A DNA stretch of 14,545 bases from CAZWXH01 sp964637725 (GTDB taxonomy: Bacteria > Bacillota_I > Bacilli_A > Erysipelotrichales > Coprobacillaceae). The notes beneath the pieces were generated by a model that did not search any database, was not told the DNA's origin, and worked only from the letters and a program-made list of their open reading frames with translations. Of this stretch, positions 1 to 5,314 are shown in pieces (within the stretch, counting starts at the first letter, position 1; each line of letters opens with the position of its first letter). Location: assembly GCA_964637725.1 (NCBI GenBank), contig CAZWXH010000044.1, forward strand, positions 1 through 14,545, given 5' to 3'. The position numbers were made by a program, and so were the translations under genes.

Positions 1-2
1 GA

Positions 3-320
3 TTAATGACATCTTTCTTCTTGACTTATAATAGTTTTATCAAGCATAATAATTGTTTCAATTAGAGGTTCAATAATTCGATTTAAGACTTCACTTACAA
101 AATCATCATGATTAACAAATTCATCTTTCTCTAGATCAACCATATAAATAGTTTTTATACATAGACGATATTTGTTTTTATCTTTCCCTACATATGCATA
201 TAAGAAAAACTTAACCAATGATTCATCAATCTCTTGATAATCTAAATTAACAAAAACATCATTTTCCTCCACACAAACATGTGTTGCCTCCGCATTTAAT
301 TCATTTAATTTTACTTTCAT
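3..320 (-). CDS. hypothetical protein, 105 aa, function unknown
   Basis: I do not recognise this protein. It is a complete reading frame with an ATG start and a strong AGGAGG ribosome site about 7 bases upstream (327-334 on the minus strand); the TAA stop falls at 3-5. The product is acidic and soluble-looking, with no signal peptide or membrane segment. The N-terminal half alternates hydrophobic and charged residues as beta strands would (residues 1-60). The C-terminal third looks helical (about 75-100, with runs such as EVLNRIIEPLIETIIML). Two cysteines (16 and 54) form no metal-binding pattern. It diverges from the membrane protein at 413. I saw no convincing promoter in the T-rich spacer between them. 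A small regulatory or adaptor protein is possible, but nothing in the sequence fixes a role. Confidence 0.7.
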   Translation of the reverse strand: MKVKLNELNAEATHVCVEENDVFVNLDYQEIDESLVKFFLYAYVGKDKNKYRLCIKTIYMVDLEKDEFVNHDDFVSEVLNRIIEPLIETIIMLDKTIISQEERCH

Positions 321-388
321 AAATTCATCCTCCTACTCTTATATACGCTTTTTATTTTTATTTTTCTTTTTTTTAATTCAAAAAAGTA

Positions 389-394
389 TATAAT
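389..394 (+). promoter_or_regulatory. -10 element (TATAAT) upstream of the 176-aa membrane protein
   Basis: A perfect TATAAT hexamer lies 18 bases before the ATG at 413, leaving room for a short leader carrying AGAGGTGG (402-409). The expected -35 position around 366-371 is only a T-run, so the promoter is judged on the -10 alone. Confidence 0.45.
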
Positions 395-412
395 TTAGAT
401 TAGAGGTGGATT

Positions 413-943
413 ATGTTTTCTATATTACTAATTATTTTAACAATATTAATAACTTCTCAAGGAAATCTTATGCATGAAAACCTGACAGGAGTTTCTTTAA
501 AAGATGGAATGTTTTGGATTGTTGCTTTTCATGCTTTTTTTAGTGCTTTCTATTTTAATTATAAAATGCATAAGCTTTTTTCATCTCTTTATAAGAATAA
601 AAAATGGGTTCATATTTTAATTAATATAACAAGTTTATCATTATGTATTGGAGTTTTATTTCCCTACACATTAAATTCTCGTGATATGTATTCCAATATT
701 CATGTTTATTGTTCAATGTTTGCATGTTTGTCTTTTTTAACCTTATTGTTTATATATACGCGCTATCTTTCCTTAGAAAATATTTTCTTATATAATAAAG
801 TCCATTGGTTTTATGACTTAGGACTTCAATTTCTCTTTATATTATTTATTGTGTTTGGAAAGGTAAATGGATATTTAGAAATATTATTTGCTATTTTAGT
901 AAGTGTGTACATCCTTCTTATTGACTATCATCAACAAGATTAA
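413..943 (+). CDS. multi-pass membrane protein, 176 aa, function unknown
   Basis: Unrecognised integral membrane protein. Hydrophobic stretches suggest about six membrane segments: residues 2-17, 33-51, 66-87, 95-116, 132-150 and 153-170. Short basic loops (KMHK, KNKKW) lie between segments 2 and 3, consistent with a cytoplasmic side. The ATG is supported by AGAGGTGG about 4 bases upstream and a TATAAT further up. The LFPY motif after segment 3, followed by an IHVY segment, is loosely reminiscent of DUF998/Frag1-type membrane proteins, but the resemblance is too weak for assignment. The gene stands alone: the tRNA downstream has its own promoter, and I see no clear terminator after the stop. 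No enzymatic or transport motif is visible. Confidence 0.75.
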   Translation: MFSILLIILTILITSQGNLMHENLTGVSLKDGMFWIVAFHAFFSAFYFNYKMHKLFSSLYKNKKWVHILINITSLSLCIGVLFPYTLNSRDMYSNIHVYCSMFACLSFLTLLFIYTRYLSLENIFLYNKVHWFYDLGLQFLFILFIVFGKVNGYLEILFAILVSVYILLIDYHQQD

Positions 944-961
944 ATGTTTTTAAAAAAACTC

Positions 962-990
962 TTGCACACTTTTATTGGCTATGCTATTAT
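962..990 (+). promoter_or_regulatory. promoter of tRNA-Arg
   Basis: TTGCAC (962-967) and TATTAT (985-990) are separated by exactly 17 bases, with a TGC extended -10 directly before the -10 hexamer. Transcription would start near 997, about 18 bases before the mature tRNA end, as expected for an independently transcribed tRNA. Confidence 0.65.
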
Positions 991-1014
991 ATATGAGCAG
1001 TTAAAAATTGCTAT

Positions 1015-1091
1015 GTCTACGTAGCTCAGCTGGATAGAGCACACGCCTTCTAAGCGTGCGGTCACAGGTTCGAATCCTGTCGTGGACGCCA
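1015..1091 (+). tRNA. tRNA-Arg (anticodon TCT)
   Basis: All cloverleaf parts are visible. The acceptor stem is GTCTACG (1015-1021) with CGTGGAC (1081-1087), including one G-T pair. The D arm is GCTC/GAGC. The anticodon stem is CACGC/GCGTG (1042-1046/1054-1058) around loop CTTCTAA with anticodon TCT at 1049-1051. The T arm is ACAGG-TTCGAAT-CCTGT (1064-1080). Discriminator G is followed by an encoded CCA (1089-1091). The tRNA reads AGA codons (and AGG by wobble), the arginine codons favoured in AT-rich genomes. I saw no repeat of its 3' end nearby, so nothing shows an integrated element here. Confidence 0.97.
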
Positions 1092-1102
1092 TTTATAAAA
1101 AC

Positions 1103-1130
1103 ACTTAGGATTATCCTAAGTTTTTTATTA
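1103..1130 (+). terminator. intrinsic terminator after tRNA-Arg
   Basis: The 8-bp perfect stem ACTTAGGA/TCCTAAGT (1103-1110/1114-1121) has loop TTA and a following T-run (1121-1127). It ends the tRNA transcript and insulates the MerR gene. Confidence 0.85.
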
Positions 1131-1136
1131 TAGTTA

Positions 1137-1156
1137 ACTTAAAGTATGCTTTAAGT
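1137..1156 (+). promoter_or_regulatory. putative MerR-type operator/promoter
   Basis: A perfect inverted repeat, ACTTAAAG-TATG-CTTTAAGT, sits just upstream of the MerR-family gene. It lies between a possible -35 (TTAACT, 1134-1139) and a possible -10 (TAAATA, 1159-1164) spaced by 19 bases. That over-long spacer with a dyad inside it is the arrangement known for MerR-family activated promoters, so autoregulation is likely. The hexamers are weak matches; the dyad is certain. Confidence 0.6.
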
Positions 1157-1192
1157 GGTAAATATTAAATTATAAAAAAAAGGAGAATACAT

Positions 1193-1582
1193 ATGGAATA
1201 TTCAATTGGTGAAATCGCCCAAAAACTAAACTTAGCAACTTCTACCTTGCGTTATTATGATAATGAAGGTCTATTGCCTTTTATAAAAAGGAAATCATCA
1301 GGAGTTAGAATATTTAATGATTCTGACCTTGCCATGCTTAGACTTATTGAATGCTTAAAAAACGCTGGTATGTCCATCAAAGATATTAAACAATTTAGTC
1401 AATGGTGTACACAAGGAGATTTAAGTCTCAATGAACGCTATCAAATGTTTCTTGATCGAAAAGAAAATGTACTCAATCAAATTAAGGAACTTGAAAAATC
1501 ATTAGAGTTAATTGAATATAAATGTTGGTACTATGAAACAGCAATTAAAGCCGGAAGCGAAGATATACATAAGAAAAAATAA
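1193..1582 (+). CDS. MerR-family transcriptional regulator (YyaN/AdhR-like)
   Basis: DNA-binding regulator of 129 aa. Residues 3-70 form the MerR winged helix-turn-helix: YSIGEIAQKL, then TLRYYDNEGLLPF, then the wing with GVRIF. A dimerising coiled coil follows at about 82-110. The C-terminal IEYKCWYYETAIKAGSED segment is typical of the YyaN/AdhR branch, which usually controls aldehyde- or electrophile-responsive oxidoreductases. Cysteines are at 54, 72 and 111. Cys54 falls in the helix where AdhR-type proteins carry their reactive cysteine, so electrophile sensing is plausible but inferred. The start is set by AGGAG at 1181-1185, 7 bases upstream. No oxidoreductase gene is adjacent; the only visible target is its own promoter dyad. 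It converges on the phosphodiesterase gene through a shared terminator. Confidence 0.93.
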   Translation: MEYSIGEIAQKLNLATSTLRYYDNEGLLPFIKRKSSGVRIFNDSDLAMLRLIECLKNAGMSIKDIKQFSQWCTQGDLSLNERYQMFLDRKENVLNQIKELEKSLELIEYKCWYYETAIKAGSEDIHKKK

Positions 1583-1598
1583 GGAATCCCTTATTTTT
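1575..1598. terminator. bidirectional terminator between merR-like and ysnB-like genes
   Basis: The 10-bp perfect stem AAAAATAAGG (1575-1584) and CCTTATTTTT (1589-1598), loop AATC, gives a T-run on either strand. It overlaps the last codons of both convergent genes. Confidence 0.85.
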
Positions 1599-2064
1599 AT
1601 TTTATAATCTTAAATTCGCATTCCACTTTATCTTGGTTTATTGTAACAACAGCATAGCTTCTTTGACTACCACCACGTGGTAATGAAGTAGAACCAGGAT
1701 TTATATAAAAATACTTTCCTTCTTGAATAAACATTGGCATATGCGTATGTCCACAAAATAAAATATCACAACCTGTCCTATTTAATGCATCGTACATTGC
1801 TTTTTCTCTATTAAAATATCCAAAATACTGTCCATGTGTGATGAGTATTTTTTTATTTTCCACTTCTAAAATAGCTTCCATAGGAAGATCAAGAGCCCAA
1901 TCATTATTACCCTTCACACATATATAACCAGTAAGCAAATCCTTATATGAAGCTTCACTATCTCCACAATGAATATAGTAATCTGCTTGTGGTTCTAATT
2001 GTTTAATATATTGCAACATTGAATCTTGTCCATGATTATCTGACATGATTATTATTTTCTTCAT
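1597..2064 (-). CDS. ysnB: YfcE/MJ0936-family metallophosphoesterase (YsnB-like)
   Basis: Cytoplasmic phosphodiesterase of about 155 aa with every metal-binding motif of the calcineurin-like YfcE/MJ0936 family. In order they are SDNHG near the N-terminus, HCGDSE, KGNNDW, ITHG and CGHTHMP, followed by the family signature INPGS. It would use a two-metal centre to hydrolyse phosphodiesters; the natural substrate is not evident. I place the start at 2064 rather than the upstream ATG at 2076. GGTGAT lies directly before the former, and the likely -10 TATAAT at 2082-2087 would start transcription on top of the latter. Position after murI and gerM matches ysnB in Bacillus (established synteny, recalled), although rph and ysnA/rdgB, normally in between, are missing. 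Confidence 0.93.
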   Translation of the reverse strand: MKKIIIMSDNHGQDSMLQYIKQLEPQADYYIHCGDSEASYKDLLTGYICVKGNNDWALDLPMEAILEVENKKILITHGQYFGYFNREKAMYDALNRTGCDILFCGHTHMPMFIQEGKYFYINPGSTSLPRGGSQRSYAVVTINQDKVECEFKIIK

Positions 2065-2081
2065 TTCTATCACCATATGTT

Positions 2082-2087
2082 ATTATA
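2082..2087 (-). promoter_or_regulatory. extended -10 element of the ysnB-like gene
   Basis: On the minus strand, TGA directly precedes TATAAT (2087-2082), giving an extended -10. The -35 position is poor. The predicted start near 2075 leaves a short leader with GGTGAT, which supports translation from 2064. Confidence 0.5.
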
Positions 2088-2106
2088 TCAAAATCCAGAT
2101 ATATTT

Positions 2107-2997
2107 CTATATTTTTATATAATTATAATTAATTTCTGATGTTTTTTTAGATCTTGCATCCTCACCATTAATTTCAATCTTAACATCACTTATATTTTCA
2201 ATAGAAGATAATGATAAAACAATTAAATCTTCTAATGTATGATCGATTTTCTCATTATCCAATAAAACATTAGAATCTAGGACAATGGTTAGAATTCCAT
2301 CTTCTAATATAGTGTCCATTAAATGAATTTTTTTAGATATAAAACTAAGAATAGTTTGAACTTGTTGATCTAATGAATCATTTTCATTAACACGATATGT
2401 TGTTGGTACGTAATATGAATGATTATCGATATTTTTTTGATTATAGACCATAACTGATCTAGTTTCATGAAGTAACGATGACGTTTCTTCAAAGTTATTT
2501 AAGCCAAGTTCACTAGTTAAACTAGAAACTGGTATTTGACTATTAGGAAGATGTGTGATGACTTTCCCATTTATCTTTAATTGTAATTGATTAACATCTT
2601 TATAATCAGTCATTGTGTATGTTAATGCTTCAATGATATCCATAGCATCTTGATTTGTATATAAGTGATCATTAAAATCTATAGTTAATATATTCTTTTT
2701 TAAGTCTACAGAGTTTACTTTTAAGTCTTTATGAAAAATCGGTTTCAATCCATAGTTTAATAATTCATTTGACTTCATTAAGTCTAGTCTATTTCTTACA
2801 TCTTGTTCTAATTCAACTTGATTATGAAAATTCACTGATATAGGAATTAAATCATTATCATTATCCTTAAAAACAACACTTTTATAATATGTCTTCTCTT
2901 TTTCCTTTGGTTTATCTTTAGAATGATTTAAATAACTATATGATCCAAAAGTTAAACACACTAATAACAAAGCAACAATTCCTATCTTCTTTTTCAT
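2107..2997 (-). CDS. gerM: GerM-like protein, two GerMN domains, membrane-anchored
   Basis: Secreted or membrane-anchored protein of 296 aa. Residues 6-23 are a hydrophobic signal or anchor helix after MKKK. A cysteine lies inside it but lacks a proper lipobox (LLVC), so lipidation is doubtful. Residues 26-36 form a Lys/Glu-rich linker. The rest is two GerMN repeats, about 42-155 and 185-290. Each ends in the typical pattern of a helix followed by a strand and Asn-Gly (LQLKINGKVI at about 139-148; VKIEINGE near 273-280). In Bacillus GerM is an exported protein of sporulation and spore-cortex assembly and lies just downstream of racE/murI, as here. Start: ATG with GAGGTGG upstream. A terminator separates it from murI, so it may be transcribed partly on its own; a TATAGT near 3015 is a weak -10 candidate. 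Confidence 0.82.
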   Translation of the reverse strand: MKKKIGIVALLLVCLTFGSYSYLNHSKDKPKEKEKTYYKSVVFKDNDNDLIPISVNFHNQVELEQDVRNRLDLMKSNELLNYGLKPIFHKDLKVNSVDLKKNILTIDFNDHLYTNQDAMDIIEALTYTMTDYKDVNQLQLKINGKVITHLPNSQIPVSSLTSELGLNNFEETSSLLHETRSVMVYNQKNIDNHSYYVPTTYRVNENDSLDQQVQTILSFISKKIHLMDTILEDGILTIVLDSNVLLDNEKIDHTLEDLIVLSLSSIENISDVKIEINGEDARSKKTSEINYNYIKI

Positions 2998-3031
2998 AAT
3001 ACCACCTCAAAACACTATATGCTTAAAGATA

Positions 3032-3061
3032 ATAAAAAATGTATATCAATTGATATACATT
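3032..3061 (-). terminator. intrinsic terminator after murI
   Basis: Positions 3038-3061 are a perfect 24-base palindrome. The minus-strand arms are AATGTATATC and GATATACATT around AATT, followed on the minus strand by a run of six Ts. It overlaps the murI stop codon. AT-rich pairing makes it moderately strong; some readthrough into gerM is possible. Confidence 0.75.
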
Positions 3062-3845
3062 ACAAATTTAAATATTGAACTTCGATGTCTTGATAATCAA
3101 AGAAACCTTCTGATGAATTTATAAATTCATCAATATTCCCAGTAGTATAGACAGAAATTTTCCCTTGCTTTGAACTTTTATTAGACAAATGATGAACCTT
3201 CAGATAAGAAGAAACTTCATTGACAATAGCATGGCTACTAGAAATATATGCAATATCTCCCATTACTTTTTTAAATTGTTCCAAAACTATAGGATAATGT
3301 GTACATCCTAAAACCAATGAGTCAATTTTATTTTTATAACTCTTTAAATAATCAGTTAAAACATCTTCAATTCCTTTTTTATATTGACCAGATTCAATTA
3401 AGGGAACCAATAATGGTGTTTCTAATTCATATACATTAATTGAAGAATCATAACTATGAATTGTGTCTTTATATTGATGAGAATGAATTGTCGCATGAGT
3501 TGCGATTACAAGCACATTTTTTTTGTTTAGATTTAAAAAATCATGAACTGTTGAATTGATAACTCCAACAATTTGAATTTGAGGATATAAAGTTTGAAGT
3601 TCGATTAAGACATTTGCGCTTGTTGTATTACAAGCCAAAACAATCATTTTTACATCTTGTGATATAAAATAATCACAGATTTTGGTTGTATATTCTAATA
3701 ATTGTTCTTTGGTTTTTTCACCATAAGGACAATGAATATTATCACCAATATATATGATGTTTTCATGTTTTAAATCTTTTCTTATAGAGTTTAAAACAGT
3801 CAATCCCCCTACTCCTGAATCAAACACTCCAATTGGCTTATTCAT
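3060..3845 (-). CDS. murI: glutamate racemase
   Basis: Converts L- to D-glutamate for peptidoglycan in the cytoplasm by a cofactor-independent two-cysteine mechanism. The product is 261 aa, the usual length. Visible motifs are the N-terminal IGVFDSGVGGLTV, GDNIHCPYG, the first catalytic cysteine in LACNTTSA (Cys72), VLVIATHATIHSHQY, and the second catalytic cysteine in LGCTHYP (Cys181). I chose the ATG at 3845: GGAGGA lies 4-5 bases upstream, whereas the in-frame ATG at 3857 overlaps that ribosome site. It follows the VanY-like gene by 15 bases and is almost certainly cotranscribed with it. The terminator at its stop closes the unit. Racemase next to gerM repeats the Bacillus racE-gerM order (racE and murI encode the same enzyme). 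Confidence 0.96.
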   Translation of the reverse strand: MNKPIGVFDSGVGGLTVLNSIRKDLKHENIIYIGDNIHCPYGEKTKEQLLEYTTKICDYFISQDVKMIVLACNTTSANVLIELQTLYPQIQIVGVINSTVHDFLNLNKKNVLVIATHATIHSHQYKDTIHSYDSSINVYELETPLLVPLIESGQYKKGIEDVLTDYLKSYKNKIDSLVLGCTHYPIVLEQFKKVMGDIAYISSSHAIVNEVSSYLKVHHLSNKSSKQGKISVYTTGNIDEFINSSEGFFDYQDIEVQYLNL

Positions 3846-3860
3846 AATTTCCTCCATTCT

Positions 3861-4997
3861 TTATTTATTAAGATATTCTTCTAAAGTCATTTGTGCTTCA
3901 TAAATTTCAGTGGCTACTTCTACCCCAACATAACGATATGTATGAGGATCATATGCTTTATTTGTGATTGAAGCCTTTTTGTTAGGATATCTCAATATAT
4001 ATCCATAAACATGTGCATTTTCTTGTAACCATTCTGACATTTCAGTATTTACAAATTCATTATATGGTGTTTGTGCTTTATTAACAGTAATTGTAAAACC
4101 TAATTGACCTTCTATGTATCCAATATCTTGAGTTGCTAAGGTTTGTGGTGCTTGATAAGCACCCATTAGTAAAAAGCCACCATGTTCTTGATTAAGCGCT
4201 TGATACATGTTTGAAAGAGCTTTATATGCATCAGATTGTAAATACATCGCATATCGTACTCTAGGAATATCTTGAGTTAAGATTAATCCCACTGCTTCAT
4301 ATTGACCAATGTAATGATTTCTATCAACTAAAGTGACAGGATCATAAGGATCAAAAACCAACGAAACACCAGCAGCAACTTCAGTACTTAATAAATTTTG
4401 TAAAGAATCTTTCGTATAGGCAATAGAGACTTGCGAAAAAATAGAATTGAAATCACTTTGACTTGTATAACCTAATGTTTTTAACTTAGAAATATATGTT
4501 TCTGTATCATTAATATAAGAATAGTCATTATCCACATATAAAACCTTTAAACTCTTATAACATTCAAAGTATTGAAAATTAAAATTTAATTCATTGAGAA
4601 AGGCAATTTCCATAGCGTTATCAATTAATTGCGTCGCATAAGCATAGGCTTGGTTTTTATATATACTGGTTAACTTTGTTGAAAGATTATTCCCAACTTC
4701 GATAATAGTATCTATTTGTGTATAACGTTTTTGATCTTTTAAACTATTATAAAATTTATAATTACGTAGTTGAAAATTATCTTTTTCTAAATAATCAATA
4801 AATAAATCAATCGATATTTGATTATCAATTAAATAAGATTGTTCACTTTCATCAAGATATTGTTCTATTAGAATACGGTTATCATTATTAATCCCATTGA
4901 CACGATAAAACTTATCGAATCTTAGATTGATTACATAAAAAGAGCTTATAAATAAAATAATAACGACTAAAAATAAATGCCATGTCTTTATCTTCAT
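3861..4997 (-). CDS. VanY-like D,D-carboxypeptidase homologue lacking catalytic residues
   Basis: A 378-aa envelope protein. Residues 6-24 form an N-terminal membrane anchor, 40-200 an unrecognised helical region, and about 225-378 a VanY/peptidase M15B-type domain. The family frame is clear: NAHVYGYILRYPNKK (327-341), YRYVG (354-358) and the terminal TLEEYL. The active site is not. The expected SEHQTGLAxD reads IEGQLGFTIT (295-304), so zinc-ligand His is Gly297 and Asp is Thr304. The expected EPWHxRYVG reads DPHTYRYVG (350-358), so catalytic Glu is Asp350 and the third ligand His is Thr353. The SGYRS substrate loop reads MGAYQ. It is therefore probably a non-catalytic peptidoglycan-binding or scaffold protein (inference). 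The start is set at 4997 by GGGTGAT; an upstream in-frame ATG at 5036 precedes the promoter. It is cotranscribed with murI. Confidence 0.85.
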   Translation of the reverse strand: MKIKTWHLFLVVIILFISSFYVINLRFDKFYRVNGINNDNRILIEQYLDESEQSYLIDNQISIDLFIDYLEKDNFQLRNYKFYNSLKDQKRYTQIDTIIEVGNNLSTKLTSIYKNQAYAYATQLIDNAMEIAFLNELNFNFQYFECYKSLKVLYVDNDYSYINDTETYISKLKTLGYTSQSDFNSIFSQVSIAYTKDSLQNLLSTEVAAGVSLVFDPYDPVTLVDRNHYIGQYEAVGLILTQDIPRVRYAMYLQSDAYKALSNMYQALNQEHGGFLLMGAYQAPQTLATQDIGYIEGQLGFTITVNKAQTPYNEFVNTEMSEWLQENAHVYGYILRYPNKKASITNKAYDPHTYRYVGVEVATEIYEAQMTLEEYLNK

Positions 4998-5018
4998 TTC
5001 TATCACCCTTTCTTGACC

Positions 5019-5047
5019 ATTATAATACAAACACAAACAATTGAAAA
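5019..5047 (-). promoter_or_regulatory. promoter of VanY-like/murI unit
   Basis: On the minus strand, TTTTCA (5047-5042) and a perfect TATAAT (5024-5019) are spaced by 17 bases. The predicted start near 5012 lies just before the GGGTGAT ribosome site. The -35 overlaps the T-run of the gerE terminator. Confidence 0.6.
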
Positions 5048-5078
5048 GAAAAGAAATTGATTTCTATAAATCAATTTC
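5041..5078 (-). terminator. intrinsic terminator after gerE
   Basis: The 10-bp perfect stem GAAATTGATT/AATCAATTTC (5069-5078 and 5053-5062), loop of six, is followed on the minus strand by TTTTCTTTTC. It overlaps the last codons of gerE and ends the cvpA-mutS2-uvrC-gerE unit. Confidence 0.85.
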
Positions 5079-5267
5079 TTTCATCTTAATTAATTCGAGA
5101 ACAGCTTGTATTCTTGATTCTACGCCAAGTTTTTGAATCACATTTGATATATGATTTCTCACTGTTTTTTCACTAATACATAACTCTGAGCCAATTTCTT
5201 TAGTTGTCTTATTAAGTGTTAACAACTTAAAAATTTCTCTTTCTCTTTTCGTTAATAAGGAATGCAT
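5064..5267 (-). CDS. gerE: GerE-like LuxR-type HTH regulator
   Basis: A stand-alone LuxR/FixJ-type DNA-binding domain of 67 aa with no receiver or ligand domain. The four-helix unit is complete: LLTKREREIFKLL, then NKTTKEIGSELCISEKTVRNHISNVIQKLGV with the recognition helix at about 35-48, then SRIQAVLEL. Bacillus GerE (74 aa, late mother-cell spore-coat regulator) is recalled as having nearly the same core, with TKREREVFELL, DKTTKEIASELFISEKTVRNH and MQKLGV. Its place between uvrC and murI also matches. Start: ATG with GGGAGG 6 bases upstream. It is the last gene of the mutS2-uvrC unit, with a terminator at its stop, and may have an additional internal promoter with sigma-K-like spacing. A vegetative role cannot be excluded. 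Confidence 0.88.
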   Translation of the reverse strand: MHSLLTKREREIFKLLTLNKTTKEIGSELCISEKTVRNHISNVIQKLGVESRIQAVLELIKMKEIDL

Positions 5268-5284
5268 ATTTAACCTCCCTTATT

Positions 5285-5314
5285 TAATATATGAAAAAAT
5301 CATCAGAGGGTTAA
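5285..5314 (-). promoter_or_regulatory. possible internal promoter of gerE
   Basis: Two readings overlap on the minus strand. The first is TTAACC (5314-5309) with TATATT (5291-5286) at 17 bases, a weak housekeeping promoter. The second is AC (5311-5310), 16 bases, then CATATATTA (5293-5285), which fits the known sigma-K form AC-N16/17-CATAnnnTA. Either would give a leader of about 10-12 bases ending at GGGAGG. AT-rich sequence makes chance matches common. Confidence 0.35.

Noticed and set aside
346..378. Pyrimidine-rich T-run as a structured element
   Set aside because: Simple AT-rich spacer with no hairpin or repeat unit; probably only an UP-like or curved spacer.
946..960. Possible terminator after the 176-aa membrane protein
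   Set aside because: GTTTTT followed by an A-run can pair only with no loop; not a credible hairpin.
1015..1130. tRNA-Arg as an integration site
   Set aside because: No duplicated tRNA 3' end, integrase or foreign gene is seen within the window.
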